From positions 124,001 through 188,000 of the forward strand of contig JACKHP010000008.1 in the NCBI GenBank assembly GCA_020638905.1: a stretch of 64,000 bases of DNA, read 5' to 3'. Position 1 is the stretch's first letter. Each line of letters opens with the position of its first letter. Below the pieces are notes generated by a model, which ran no database searches, was not told where the DNA came from, and saw only the letters and a program-made list of their open reading frames with translations. The position numbers and the translations under genes were made by a program. This DNA comes from Planctomycetota bacterium (GTDB taxonomy: Bacteria; Planctomycetota; B15-G4). Positions 49,942 through 59,658 of this stretch are shown piece by piece.

Positions 49942-52557
49942 ATGAAGCACACCAAGATCGAGAGTCTCGACGACCCGCGCCTCACCGCGTACGCCCTGGG
50001 CGAGCTCGAGGGACAGGACCTGGACGACGTCGAGGCGTACCTCGCCTCGTCGGAGGCTGCGCGCGCCGAGGTCGACGAGATCAGGGCCTTCGCGTCGACG
50101 CTGGGCGACGAGCTCGCGGCCGAGGCCGAGGCCGACGAACCCGTCGGACTCACGCCGGCCCAGCGCGTCGAGGTCGACCGCGCCATGCGGCAGGCGGCGT
50201 CCGGCACGGGTCGCGGCGCGACGCAGCGCATGGCGCGCATGCTCAGCCTCGTCGTGCCGCTCGCGGCGGCCGCGCTGCTGCTCGTGTTCGCGGGATCGTA
50301 CTGGTTCGGCGAGACGGCCGAAGCGGGGCGTCCGGCGCTGCAGATGCACCTCGAAGACGCCCAGGTCGCGCGGCAGGACGAGACGATGGCGCTCTCTCCC
50401 GCCGGACGACCGGGACCCGCCGATGCACGCCAAGACGCGCTGAGGCAGCTCGGCTACACCGGCTCGCACGCGGACGTCGCGGAGGACGTCGACGATCTCG
50501 AAGCGCTCGGGTACCTCGGCGGCGACGCCGACGCGTCCGAGGATTCGTCGACGCTCGGACGTCCCGCGCTGACGCTGGGCGAGACGCGCAGCGTGACGGG
50601 CAGCGGTGGATCCGGACGCGGGCTGGGCGCGGCGAGCGCGCCGTCCCGGGCGGCCGGGTCGGCGTCCGCGGCGCTCGAGACTCCCGCCGACGCGTACGAC
50701 GAGCCGGTCTCCCCGGAGGGTCTCGCGCTCGACGACGAGCAACTGCGGCGTCTCATGACTCTCGGCTACGTGCAGTCGGACGCGCTCGTGGCGGCCACCG
50801 AGCCGACGCCGTCGACGCAGATCCTCGGCGTCGGCAACTCCGCCGGACAGCAGTTCGCGGGCAAGGTCGGGACCGGCGCGGGCGGGGCCGCGGCCGCGAG
50901 CCCGAAGTCCGGGCTCGTGCTGCGAGCTACGTCCGAGACGATCGAGGAGGTCCTGCCGCCGACCGAGCTGCAGGCCGACCCCGCCGTCGCGGTGGGCGGC
51001 GGGGGCGGCGGTGTGCGCGTGGACTCGGCGAGTCGCGACCGACTGGCGCAACTCGGCTACCTGACCGACCACGCCGACGACGGACGATCGACGCAGTCAC
51101 GGTCGGCCACGGGCGAGTCGTACGCGCCGGTGCACGAGAACGACTTCCGCGTGCTGTCGGCCGACGACCCGGCGGGCGCGCTCTCGACCTTCGGCATCGA
51201 CGTCGACACGGCGTCGTACGCGAACGTGCGGCGCTTCCTGACGCGCAACGAGGCGCCGCCGCCGGACGCGGTGCGGCTCGAGGAGCTGATCAACTACTTC
51301 CCGTACGACGACCCTCGGCCGCGGCGCGACGGCGAGGACGGCGGGCGTCCGTTCGCGGTGAGCGTGGGCGTGGCGTCGGCGCCGTGGCGTCCCGAGAACC
51401 GGCTCGTGCGCATCGCGCTGGCGGCCGAGGACGACGCGACCGAAGGACGTCCGGCGAGCAACCTCGTGTTCCTGCTCGACGTCTCGGGCTCGATGGAGGA
51501 CGCCGACAAGCTGCCGCTGCTCAAGGCCTCTCTCGAGCTGCTGCTGCGCGAGCTCGACGAGCGCGACCGCGTGGCGATCGTGACCTACGCCGACGGCAGC
51601 CGCGTCGCGCTGCCGTCCACCCCGTGCAGCGACAAGACGAAGATCTTGGGGGCGATCGAGAGCCTGACCGCGCAGGGCAGCACCCACGCCAGCGCCGGCA
51701 TCGAGGAGGCCTACCGCGTCGCGTCGGAGAACCTGCGCGAGGGCGGCAACAACCGCGTCATCCTCGCCACGGACGGCGACTTCAACGTGGGCATCACCGA
51801 CTCGGGCGACCTGCAGCGCTTCATCGAGGCCAAGGCCAAGAGCGGCGTCTTCCTGACCGTGCTGGGCTTCGGCACCGGCAACCTGAAGGACTCGATCGCC
51901 GAGCTGCTGGCCGACAAGGGCAACGGCAACTACGCCTACATCGACACGCTCAACGAGGCGCACAAGGTGCTCGTCGAGGAGATGGGCGGCACGCTGCGCA
52001 CCGTGGCCAAGGACGTCAAGATCCAGGTCGAGTTCAACCCGGGCCGCGTGCGCGCGTACCGCCTGCTCGGCTACGAGAACCGCGCCCTGGCCGCGCGCGA
52101 CTTCCGCGACGACCAGAAAGATGCGGGTGAGCTCGGCGCCGGACACTCGATCGTGGCGCTCTACGAGGTCGTGCCCGTGGGCGCGCCGCTGCCCGACGGC
52201 GTCGAGCTGCGCTACCGCCAGGTGGCCGCCGACGACGCGTCCACGCTCGTCGAGAGCCCCGATCTGCTCACCGTCGCGCTGCGCTACAAGCTCCCGGAGG
52301 GCGACACGGCGCGCGAGTTCGAGCAGCCGGTGATCGACGAGGGCGTCGCGTTCGAGCAGGCCTCCGACGACTTCCGCTTCAGCGCGGCGGTGGCCTCGTT
52401 CGGGATGATCCTGCGCCACAGCGCGTACCGCGGCGAGACCGACCTGCAGCGCGTGCTCGACTGGGCGGAAGCGGCCAAGGGACGCGACGCCGGCGGCTAC
52501 CGCGCCGAGTTCGTACGCCTCGTGCGCACCGCCCAGGGCATCGCCGCCCTGCGCTGA
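49942..52557 (+). CDS. YfbK-like von Willebrand A protein with anti-sigma-like N-terminus
   Basis: An 871-aa single-pass membrane protein. Residues 1-90 are acidic and helical like anti-sigma domains (DPRLTAYALGELEGQDLDDVEAYLASS) but have no zinc ligands; a membrane helix follows (about 100-120). A long extracytoplasmic linker (120-400) carries four LGY motifs (near 170, 189, 275, 371). The YfbK N domain (about 400-490), a VWA domain with MIDAS DVSGSM (513-518), and a C-terminal domain complete it. GTG 49930, overlapping the sigma stop, is a possible alternative start. The domain order suggests a transmembrane sensor controlling the sigma factor, inferred from the operon. Confidence 0.88.
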   Translation: MKHTKIESLDDPRLTAYALGELEGQDLDDVEAYLASSEAARAEVDEIRAFASTLGDELAAEAEADEPVGLTPAQRVEVDRAMRQAASGTGRGATQRMARMLSLVVPLAAAALLLVFAGSYWFGETAEAGRPALQMHLEDAQVARQDETMALSPAGRPGPADARQDALRQLGYTGSHADVAEDVDDLEALGYLGGDADASEDSSTLGRPALTLGETRSVTGSGGSGRGLGAASAPSRAAGSASAALETPADAYDEPVSPEGLALDDEQLRRLMTLGYVQSDALVAATEPTPSTQILGVGNSAGQQFAGKVGTGAGGAAAASPKSGLVLRATSETIEEVLPPTELQADPAVAVGGGGGGVRVDSASRDRLAQLGYLTDHADDGRSTQSRSATGESYAPVHENDFRVLSADDPAGALSTFGIDVDTASYANVRRFLTRNEAPPPDAVRLEELINYFPYDDPRPRRDGEDGGRPFAVSVGVASAPWRPENRLVRIALAAEDDATEGRPASNLVFLLDVSGSMEDADKLPLLKASLELLLRELDERDRVAIVTYADGSRVALPSTPCSDKTKILGAIESLTAQGSTHASAGIEEAYRVASENLREGGNNRVILATDGDFNVGITDSGDLQRFIEAKAKSGVFLTVLGFGTGNLKDSIAELLADKGNGNYAYIDTLNEAHKVLVEEMGGTLRTVAKDVKIQVEFNPGRVRAYRLLGYENRALAARDFRDDQKDAGELGAGHSIVALYEVVPVGAPLPDGVELRYRQVAADDASTLVESPDLLTVALRYKLPEGDTAREFEQPVIDEGVAFEQASDDFRFSAAVASFGMILRHSAYRGETDLQRVLDWAEAAKGRDAGGYRAEFVRLVRTAQGIAALR

Positions 52558-52697
52558 CGACTCCCGGACGAGGGGATGGGCACGGGGTCGGGCCGCACGC
52601 CCGGCCCCGCGCAGACGCTGACCGACGGACGGCCGCGCGACGCTCGGGGGCGCCGCGCGGCCGCGCCGTCCTCGGCACGCGGCGTGCATCCGCGGGG

Positions 52698-52703
52698 TAT
52701 GCT
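52698..52703 (+). promoter_or_regulatory. -10 element abutting the methyltransferase start (leaderless)
   Basis: TATGCT ends 6 nt before the ATG at 52710, leaving no room for a ribosome-binding site. Confidence 0.45.
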
Positions 52704-52709
52704 GGCCGC

Positions 52710-53453
52710 ATGTCCGGACAGGAGATCACGCCGCAGCACGTGCAGCAGCTCGAGAGCGCCGACACGCGCGGGTACTGGTGGTACGTCGTGCGGCAGCTCC
52801 ACGTCGAGCGCCACCTCGCCGACCGCCTGCACGGCCGTCCGATGGAGTACCTCGACCTCGGCTGCGGCGCCGGCGGCGTGCTGTCCGCGGTGACCGCGCG
52901 CTTCGCGCCCAAGGCCTCGCTCGGACTCGACGGCACGCGACAGGCCGTCGAGATCGCGAAGGCACGCGGGCTCGACGCGCGCTTCGCCGACTTCCGGGCG
53001 CCGCTCGAGCTGCCCTTCGCGCCCAACGCGGCGACCTGCCTCGACGTGCTCGAGCACCTCGAAGATCCGGTGCTCGCGCTGAAGCACCTCTCGGCGGCGA
53101 TGCAGCCCGACGCGCGGCTGGTCGTGACCGTCCCCGCCATGCCGTCGCTCTTCTCGGCCTGGGACGAGCACTGCGACCACCACCGGCGCTACTCGCGCGC
53201 GCTGCTGCGCGAACACCTGCGCGCGGGCGGCTTTCTGCTCGACCGCTGCCGCTACGTCTTCAGCTACTGCGTCCCGCCCGCGTTCTGGCAGCGGCGCGTG
53301 GTCAAGGCCGTGCAGGAGATGGAGTTCCCGCCGGTCTCGCCCTTCGTGAACCGCGCGATGATCGTCGCGGGACGCCTCGAGGCCGCGCTCGGTTGCCCGT
53401 TCCCGTTCGGCACGTCGCTGCTGGCCACGGCACGTCCGGCGCCGCGCGCCTGA
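52710..53453 (+). CDS. Class I SAM-dependent methyltransferase
   Basis: A 247-aa protein. Motif I is YLDLGCGAGGVLSAV (about 49-63), followed by GLDGTRQAVEIAKARG and the motif IV-like TCLDVLEHLEDPVLALKHL. The later part (HCDHHRRYSRALLREHLRAGG) matches methyltransferases of the type-11 group that act on small molecules or polyprenyl-linked sugars. Substrate unknown. Single gene with its own promoter-like hexamer. Confidence 0.85.
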   Translation: MSGQEITPQHVQQLESADTRGYWWYVVRQLHVERHLADRLHGRPMEYLDLGCGAGGVLSAVTARFAPKASLGLDGTRQAVEIAKARGLDARFADFRAPLELPFAPNAATCLDVLEHLEDPVLALKHLSAAMQPDARLVVTVPAMPSLFSAWDEHCDHHRRYSRALLREHLRAGGFLLDRCRYVFSYCVPPAFWQRRVVKAVQEMEFPPVSPFVNRAMIVAGRLEAALGCPFPFGTSLLATARPAPRA

Positions 53454-53517
53454 CCCGGCCTCGTCCGCCGGACGATCGGTCTCGGCGCGTGCCTCGCGCG
53501 CTCGGGCACTCCGGCGC

Positions 53518-53523
53518 TATGCT
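53518..53523 (+). promoter_or_regulatory. -10-like TATGCT before trhA
   Basis: Same hexamer as at 52698, here 29 bases before the ATG, with a GGGGGA Shine-Dalgarno sequence in the leader. Confidence 0.4.
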
Positions 53524-53552
53524 CGACGACGATCTCCCACGGGGGACGCACC

Positions 53553-54206
53553 ATGAGCGCCGCGATGCAGCCGCTGGCCCGCGAGCAGTCGCGCGGCGAA
53601 GAGCTCGCCAACAGCCTGAGCCATGCGATGGGGCTGCTGGCGGCCGTGGTGGCCACGCCCTTCCTGCTCTCGGCGGCGGCGCGCCACGGCGGCAGCTCGT
53701 TGATCGGTGCCTGCGTGTTCGTCGCGAGCATGCTGCTGCTGTACCTGGCGTCGACGCTCTACCACGCGCTGCCGGTCGGCGGCGCCAAGCGCGCGCTGCG
53801 CGTCGTCGAACACTCGGCGATCTTCGTGCTCATCGCCGGCACCTACACGCCCTTCACGCTGGGCGTGCTGCGCGGTCCGTGGGGCTGGACGCTGCTCGCC
53901 GTCGTCTGGACCTTCGCCCTCGCCGGCGTCGCGATGAAGGTCTTCGGGACGCGACCGCACCCCGTCGTCTCGATGCTGCTCTACCTCGCGATGGGCTGGC
54001 TGATCGTCGTGGCCGCCGGTCCGCTGCTGGCACGCATGTCGACGAGCGGGCTCGTGTGGCTGTCCGCGGGCGGTGCCGCCTACACCCTCGGCGTGGTCTT
54101 CTTCGCCCTGGATGCCCGCATGCGCTACGGGCACTTCCTCTGGCACCTGTTCGTGCTGGCGGGCACCACGTGCCACGTCTTCGCGGTGCTCGACGCGGCG
54201 GGCTGA
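53553..54206 (+). CDS. trhA: TrhA/hemolysin III family membrane protein
   Basis: A 217-aa seven-helix protein of the hemolysin III/PAQR family. Conserved residues: REQSRGEELANSLSHAMGLL with the first helix, ASTLYHAL, HSAIFVLIAGTYTPF, and RYGHFLWHLFVLAGTTCHVF, which supply the His/Asp residues of the buried metal site. TrhA proteins help keep membrane fluidity in some bacteria. It stands at the edge of a set of small envelope and stress genes. Confidence 0.9.
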   Translation: MSAAMQPLAREQSRGEELANSLSHAMGLLAAVVATPFLLSAAARHGGSSLIGACVFVASMLLLYLASTLYHALPVGGAKRALRVVEHSAIFVLIAGTYTPFTLGVLRGPWGWTLLAVVWTFALAGVAMKVFGTRPHPVVSMLLYLAMGWLIVVAAGPLLARMSTSGLVWLSAGGAAYTLGVVFFALDARMRYGHFLWHLFVLAGTTCHVFAVLDAAG

Positions 54207-54228
54207 GCGCCCGCCGCGTGCCGCTCGA

Positions 54229-54435
54229 TCAGGTCGTGGGCCGCCGCAGCATGCTGAGCAGACCGAGCGCGGCGATCACGCCGCCGGAGACCATGAGCGC
54301 CATGGCCTTGTTGCTGGGGGCGCCCTGGAAGAGCTGGGACGTCTGCGAGGAGAGCGAGTCCGACGCCGAGAAGCCCCAGACCAGCAGCGTGATGCCGGCG
54401 GCGAGGAGGACGAGTGCGACGAGGAGCGAACGCAT
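54229..54435 (-). CDS. DUF3185 small membrane protein
   Basis: A 68-aa protein with two membrane helices (about 3-20 and 48-62). The loop FSASDSLSSQTSQLFQGAPSNKAMALM is the DUF3185 signature. Function unknown; the family often occurs near CsbD and DUF1328 proteins. The gene is the second on the minus strand after the CsbD gene (119 bases between), so it may be read from the same sigma-54 promoter. Confidence 0.85.
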   Translation of the reverse strand: MRSLLVALVLLAAGITLLVWGFSASDSLSSQTSQLFQGAPSNKAMALMVSGGVIAALGLLSMLRRPTT

Positions 54436-54554
54436 GGGAGGGATGTCCGGGGGTGGGAGCGGGTGGTCGGACGTGCGGAGATTCGCGAGGTCCGTGCAGG
54501 TCGACGCGGGCGGAACGCGTCCGCACCGGCCCGCGTCGGGGGGCGCCGGTCGAG

Positions 54555-54923
54555 TCAGGGGCTCTTCGGCTTCGCGTCGGCATCGGTGGCGTGCACGACG
54601 TACGAGGTCTTCTCGCCGATCTCCGGTTTCGTGGCTGGTGCGACGAGCGGAGACTGCCCGGTCGCCGCCGGCTTGCCGACGACGTGCGTGGTCTTCTCGG
54701 CGTGCGCGTCGGGAGCGGCCTTGGAGCCGCACGAGTCGAAGAACGCCTTGCAGTCCTTGTCCGCCTGTTCCTTGAGCAGGCCGTAGCGCTGCTGGAGGAG
54801 GCCCGCGAGTTCCTCGCGCCTGCCCTCGATGCGCCCGAGATCGTCGTCGGTCAGGCGGCCCCAGCGGCTCTTGAGCTGGCCCTTGATCTGCGTCCACTTG
54901 CCCTTGAGCTCGTCCTTGTTCAC
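54555..54923 (-). CDS. CsbD family stress protein with C-terminal extension
   Basis: A 122-aa protein. Residues 1-55 are a CsbD domain (MNKDELKGKWTQIKGQLKSR, WGRLTDDDLGRIEGRREELA). CsbD-like proteins are small, helical and induced by stress in several bacteria; their mechanism is unknown. Residues 60-122 are an extra polar tail with two cysteines (KDCKAFFDSCGS) and two TTHVVGK/TSYVVHA-like repeats. The start is GTG at 54923 with AAGGAG 7 nt upstream. A sigma-54-type promoter lies 38 bases upstream of the start codon. Confidence 0.85.
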   Translation of the reverse strand: MNKDELKGKWTQIKGQLKSRWGRLTDDDLGRIEGRREELAGLLQQRYGLLKEQADKDCKAFFDSCGSKAAPDAHAEKTTHVVGKPAATGQSPLVAPATKPEIGEKTSYVVHATDADAKPKSP

Positions 54924-54960
54924 GGTGCACTCCTTGAGTGATGAGATGACGGCAAGGTGA

Positions 54961-54975
54961 GCAAACGTCGTGCCG
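54961..54975 (-). promoter_or_regulatory. Sigma-54 promoter of the csbD-like gene
   Basis: On the minus strand the sequence reads CGGCACG (54975-54969), four bases, TTGC (54964-54961), differing from the sigma-54 consensus TGGCACG-N4-TTGC at one outer base. The invariant GG and GC pairs are spaced correctly. Predicted transcription starts near 54949, giving a leader of about 26 bases that contains the AAGGAG. Confidence 0.7.
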
Positions 54976-55168
54976 CCTCGGAGGTCGTCACGGATCGGCG
55001 GGTGCGAGGGGTCTCTCGCCTCCGTCGTCGACGCGCGGATCGGCGTGCGGAGCGCGATTGAACAAAGCGGTCACGCGGCGCGCGGCCGCCGGACCCGCAG
55101 CATGACGGAAGCGTCCCTGAAGCGCGTCGGACTCCGCGGCGATCGGCGAAGCGCGCGAGTTCGTCCCG
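54976..55168. other. Region between the two sigma-54 promoters, possible activator sites
   Basis: This 193-base stretch holds no gene. CGGATCGGCG occurs at 54991-55000 and 55036-55045, with a related GCGATCGGCG at 55139-55148. Direct copies upstream of sigma-54 promoters are where enhancer-binding activators would bind; the link to the response regulator at 56323 is a guess. Confidence 0.35.
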
Positions 55169-55184
55169 TGGCACGGCGATTGCT
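55169..55184 (+). promoter_or_regulatory. Sigma-54 promoter of the PRC-barrel gene
   Basis: TGGCACG (55169-55175), GCGA, TTGCT (55180-55184): a perfect match to the -24/-12 sigma-54 consensus. The predicted start is near 55195, 40 bases before the ATG at 55235, with CCGAGGAAA as ribosome-binding site in the leader. Confidence 0.82.
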
Positions 55185-55234
55185 CATGGACACGCGGAGC
55201 CCGCAGGACATCCCGGCTCCGAGGAAATCACCCC

Positions 55235-56188
55235 ATGAACAAGAGCACCACATTCTTCACGTCGGGCGCGCTGGTCCTCGGGCTCTGCGCGACGACCACG
55301 ACGGCGCAGACCAGCGACAAGCCGATCAGCGTGGACCCGGCCACCCGTACGGCCACGCAGGAGACGCACCCGGCCGTGCGCACCTCCGAGGCTCCGGCGC
55401 GTGCCAGCGAGATCATCGGCAAGTCGATCGCCGCCGAATCGGGCGAGAAGATCTGGACGATCAAGGATCTCGCCATCGCCCCCACGGGCGATCTCGTCGC
55501 CTTCGTCCAGCGCGAGGACGACACGATGATCGGCATCCCCTTCGCGAACCTCGAGGCCCGCATGACCAAGTCGGCCATGCCGGAAGCCAAGGCCAAGGAG
55601 CGCCAGGAGCGCGTGACGAGCGGCGAGACGCCCGAGATCATGATGTTCTCGATGATCGGCGATCGCGCGCTGTTCGACGCAGCCCCGAGCTTCAAGGACG
55701 CGAAGTCCGTCGACGTGGCCTGGCTGACGCGCTCGATCGCGTACTTCGCCGGTCACGAGGTCACCGATGCGGTCAAGGACCGCATGGTCGGCAAGGACGA
55801 CGCCAAGGCCGCGCCGATCACCGACGCGAACGCCAACACGATGAAGCGGCCGGTCCTGATCGACACGCTCATCGGCAAGAAGGTCGTCACCGGCGAGGGT
55901 GCCAATCTCGGTGACATCGAGGATGTCGCCATCGATCTGGGCACCCATCGCATCGCGTACGTCGTGGTCTCGACCGGCGGCGTCCTGGGCATGGGCGAGA
56001 CGCTGCACGCCGTGTCCTACGACGGACTCACCGCGAACGACGACTCGACCATGGGTCTCGCGATGACCAGCGACGGACTGGCGAACCAGCCGATCCTCGA
56101 CCTCGATCGCCTCGCGCCGCACCCGCTCGCCGCGGCAGCCCTCGGCGACAAGCTGTCGGAGAAGGAGACGGCCCGCGGCGGCAACTGA
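55235..56188 (+). CDS. Exported protein with two PRC-barrel domains
   Basis: A 317-aa protein with a signal peptide (FTSGALVLGLCATTTTAQ). Two PRC-barrel-like modules follow: about 65-110 (GEKIWTIKDLAIAPTGDLVAF) and about 205-265 (GKKVVTGEGANLGDIEDVAI and RIAYVVVSTGGVLGMGETLH). PRC-barrel domains are small beta barrels found in RimM, photosynthetic reaction centres and many stress-related envelope proteins. The gene has its own sigma-54 promoter and a long terminator hairpin. Role probably structural or stress-related; not proven. Confidence 0.83.
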   Translation: MNKSTTFFTSGALVLGLCATTTTAQTSDKPISVDPATRTATQETHPAVRTSEAPARASEIIGKSIAAESGEKIWTIKDLAIAPTGDLVAFVQREDDTMIGIPFANLEARMTKSAMPEAKAKERQERVTSGETPEIMMFSMIGDRALFDAAPSFKDAKSVDVAWLTRSIAYFAGHEVTDAVKDRMVGKDDAKAAPITDANANTMKRPVLIDTLIGKKVVTGEGANLGDIEDVAIDLGTHRIAYVVVSTGGVLGMGETLHAVSYDGLTANDDSTMGLAMTSDGLANQPILDLDRLAPHPLAAAALGDKLSEKETARGGN

Positions 56189-56230
56189 ACCGCCCTGCGG
56201 GAATCGTGAGCGCTGAACGCAGCGATCACC

Positions 56231-56268
56231 ACGAGGGCCGGGTCGTCATGCGACGATCCGGCCCTCGT
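56231..56268. terminator. Bidirectional hairpin terminator between convergent genes
   Basis: A 17-bp stem (arms 56231-56247 and 56252-56268, one G-T wobble) with a four-base ATGC loop lies between the stops of the PRC-barrel gene and the convergent response regulator gene. GTTTCG follows on the plus strand. Confidence 0.75.
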
Positions 56269-56322
56269 CCGTTTCGAGGATCGCGCGGCGAGTCGAACAC
56301 GGTGCGCGGGGCGCGCCGCGAC

Positions 56323-57656
<1,334 letters not shown>

Positions 57657-57672
<16 letters not shown>

Positions 57673-58862
57673 GTCGACTCCCGCCGCGGTGCGAGGACGG
57701 CCAGAGGGAGCTCGATCCTGACCGTCGTGCCCGAGCCCTCGACGCTCTCGAGCGCGAGCGAGCCCGACATCGACTCGATCGCGGCGCGGGTGGTGAACAG
57801 GCCGATGCCCGAGCTGTCCGTCTTGGTGGTGAAGTGCATGCGGAAGATCTGTTCGAGGCTGCGGGCCGGGATGCCGATGCCGTGGTCTCGGATGGTGATC
57901 GAGGCGTGTCGATCGTCGCTGTCCAGCGCGATCTCGATCGGACCGCCGCCGGGCATCGCCTCGAGCGAGTTCAGCAGCAGGTTCAGCAGCGCCTGCTTGA
58001 GCAGGTCGCGCGCCGCGAGCACGCTGGGACCGAAGTTCGGCAGGTCGAGATCGAAGACGATCGCGAGCTGCGCGGCCTGCGGGGCGACGAGCTCGACGAC
58101 CTCGAGCACGAGTCGTCGCAGGTCGGTCAGGTGCGCCGTGTGGCGCGGCGGCTGCGACTCCGCGAGCAGCATCTGCAGCATGCGCGAGAGGCGCGTCACC
58201 TCGATCTGCAGCAGCTCGACGCGCTTCCCGGCCGCGTCACCGTCCTGGCCGGGGTCGGAGATGTCCTGTCGGAGCAGGTCGAGGTTGATGGCGATCGCGT
58301 TGAGCGGCGCCCGCAGGTCGTGGGCCGCGTGTCGATAGGTCGTGTGCAGTCTGCGCATCTGCGAGGCGAGGTACAGGGACGACTGCAGCGCGTCGAGCGA
58401 GCGTCGCCCGGTGACGAGCGCCAGGTATCCCCCGCGGGACGTGTCCTCGAGGCGCAGCGCTCGCACGAACAGCCGTCGGCTCTCGCGATCGCGGACCAGC
58501 GCGACGTCCAGCACGAGCTCGCCTTCCGACGGCGGACGCGCGTGGAGTTCCTTCTCTATGTGGCCGTGGACGTCGCGCCACACCTCGGCGAAGTCCGCGG
58601 GATTCCCGAGCAGCTCGGTGGCGTCGCGGCTGTGGAGCAGGACCTTGCCCTGCGCATCGACGAGCACGACCCCGCCGCCGGCCTCGTGGGACACCTGTTC
58701 GAGGTCCAGGTGGCGCTTGGCGACGGGGTGTTTGTGGACCGCGCCGTTGTGGCTCGCGCCGGACGTCGCCCGGCCGTTCACCGCGCCCGGCCGCCTGACG
58801 AAGGGGACTGCGTCACCGCGCCTGAGCCTGACCGGCTCGCGCTGTGATTCGTGGAATGACAT
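57657..58862 (-). CDS. Soluble PAS-type sensor histidine kinase
   Basis: A 401-aa kinase without membrane helices. Residues about 55-150 form a PAS-like sensor domain (GGGVVLVDAQGKVLLHSRDA). The HisKA domain has the phospho-His181 in HAAHDLRAPLNAIAINLDLL. The HATPase domain has the N-box ALLNLLLNSLEAMPGGG, G1 IRDHGIGIP and the G2-like SSGIGLFTTRAAI. ATG 58862 is chosen for its GGAGG 8 nt upstream. Cytoplasmic, so it senses an internal signal, perhaps a ligand or redox state. Partner of the NtrC-type regulator. Confidence 0.9.
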
Positions 58863-59163
58863 GTCGCGACCTCCGGGCGACGCCGAAGACGAATCGGGGC
58901 CGAGAGGCTTCCGCATCGTCTCCGAGATGCATCCAGACTAAGAGCGGCGAGCGGGAACCCGCCATGGGGCGGAACCCTGCTGGAGACGCGCGGCGTCGGA
59001 CAATGCAGGTGGGGTTGAACCCCATGGGGCCGCGGCGTCGGGTTCGACTCGCATCAGGCCCGAAGGGGCCGGAAGCACGGCACTCGACTCTGGTGAAAGA
59101 GGTTCGGGCGCGCACGCCGACGGGTGCGCGTCCGAAAGCCCGCGGCGACTCCGCGACGAGGGA
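58863..59163. other. Intergenic region with overlapping palindromes
   Basis: No gene is seen in these 301 bases between the kinase start and the DUF1328 stop. A 15-base palindrome TGGGGTTGAACCCCA (59010-59024) overlaps a second one CCCCATGGGG (59020-59029). They may be an operator for the kinase operon or a hairpin terminator for the DUF1328 gene. Confidence 0.4.
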
Positions 59164-59331
59164 TCAGCCCGCGGGCTGCCGACGTCCCGAGGCGAGCAGC
59201 ACCAGGGAGCCCGCGATGAAGACCAGATACAGGATCCTGGCGACACCCGCGGCGGTCCCGCTCAAGGCGATGAAGCCGAGCAGTCCCGCGCTGAGCGCGC
59301 ACAGCAGGAGGATTCCGAGGAGTGAGGGCAT
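59164..59331 (-). CDS. DUF1328 small membrane protein
   Basis: A 55-aa protein with two membrane helices and the DUF1328 pattern (LCALSAGLLGFIALSGTAAGVARILYL). Function unknown; homologues are often linked to envelope stress genes. It lies upstream of the kinase gene on the same strand. A minus-strand TAGAGT -10-like hexamer at 59441-59436 could drive it. Confidence 0.85.
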   Translation of the reverse strand: MPSLLGILLLCALSAGLLGFIALSGTAAGVARILYLVFIAGSLVLLASGRRQPAG

Positions 59332-59658
59332 GGTCGGCTCCGGTCCTCCGTCCCACGCGGCCGGAATCGGTTCGAGAGCGTTCGCCTGCAGAGGCCGCGC
59401 TCCGCCGGAAGGGCCGCGGGGGAGGAGTGAGATCCACTCTATGGGCGTCGTGCGACTCTCGCGATGGGGCAGTACCCACCCACCGACCCCGCGCGTGCGG
59501 AACGCGCCGGGCCTCTCCACAGTAGGAATCCACCCCAGCGCCACACGTACCGCGGACGCGGATACTGGAATGTGGTCCGAGGACCCGAGCGAGCCTTCAG
59601 ACATGCGACACTGTGCGCAAGCCTCTTCGGCGAACCCATCCCTCGACGGGGCATCGCC
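59332..59658. other. Divergent promoter region between DUF1328 and kinase genes
   Basis: No gene is seen in these 327 bases. The minus-strand hexamer TAGAGT (59441-59436) matches the -10 form used elsewhere. A GATACT hexamer (59561-59566) could serve the plus-strand kinase gene. No sigma-54 site was found here on either strand. Confidence 0.4.

Noticed and set aside
54970..55914. Plus-strand frame across the csbD-PRC intergenic region
   Set aside because: It runs through both sigma-54 promoters and overlaps the PRC-barrel gene out of frame with Arg/Gly-rich noise.
59464..59658. 65-residue N-terminal extension of the second kinase
   Set aside because: Pro/Arg-rich, not protein-like, and in the divergent promoter region; ATG 59659 fits the domain start.
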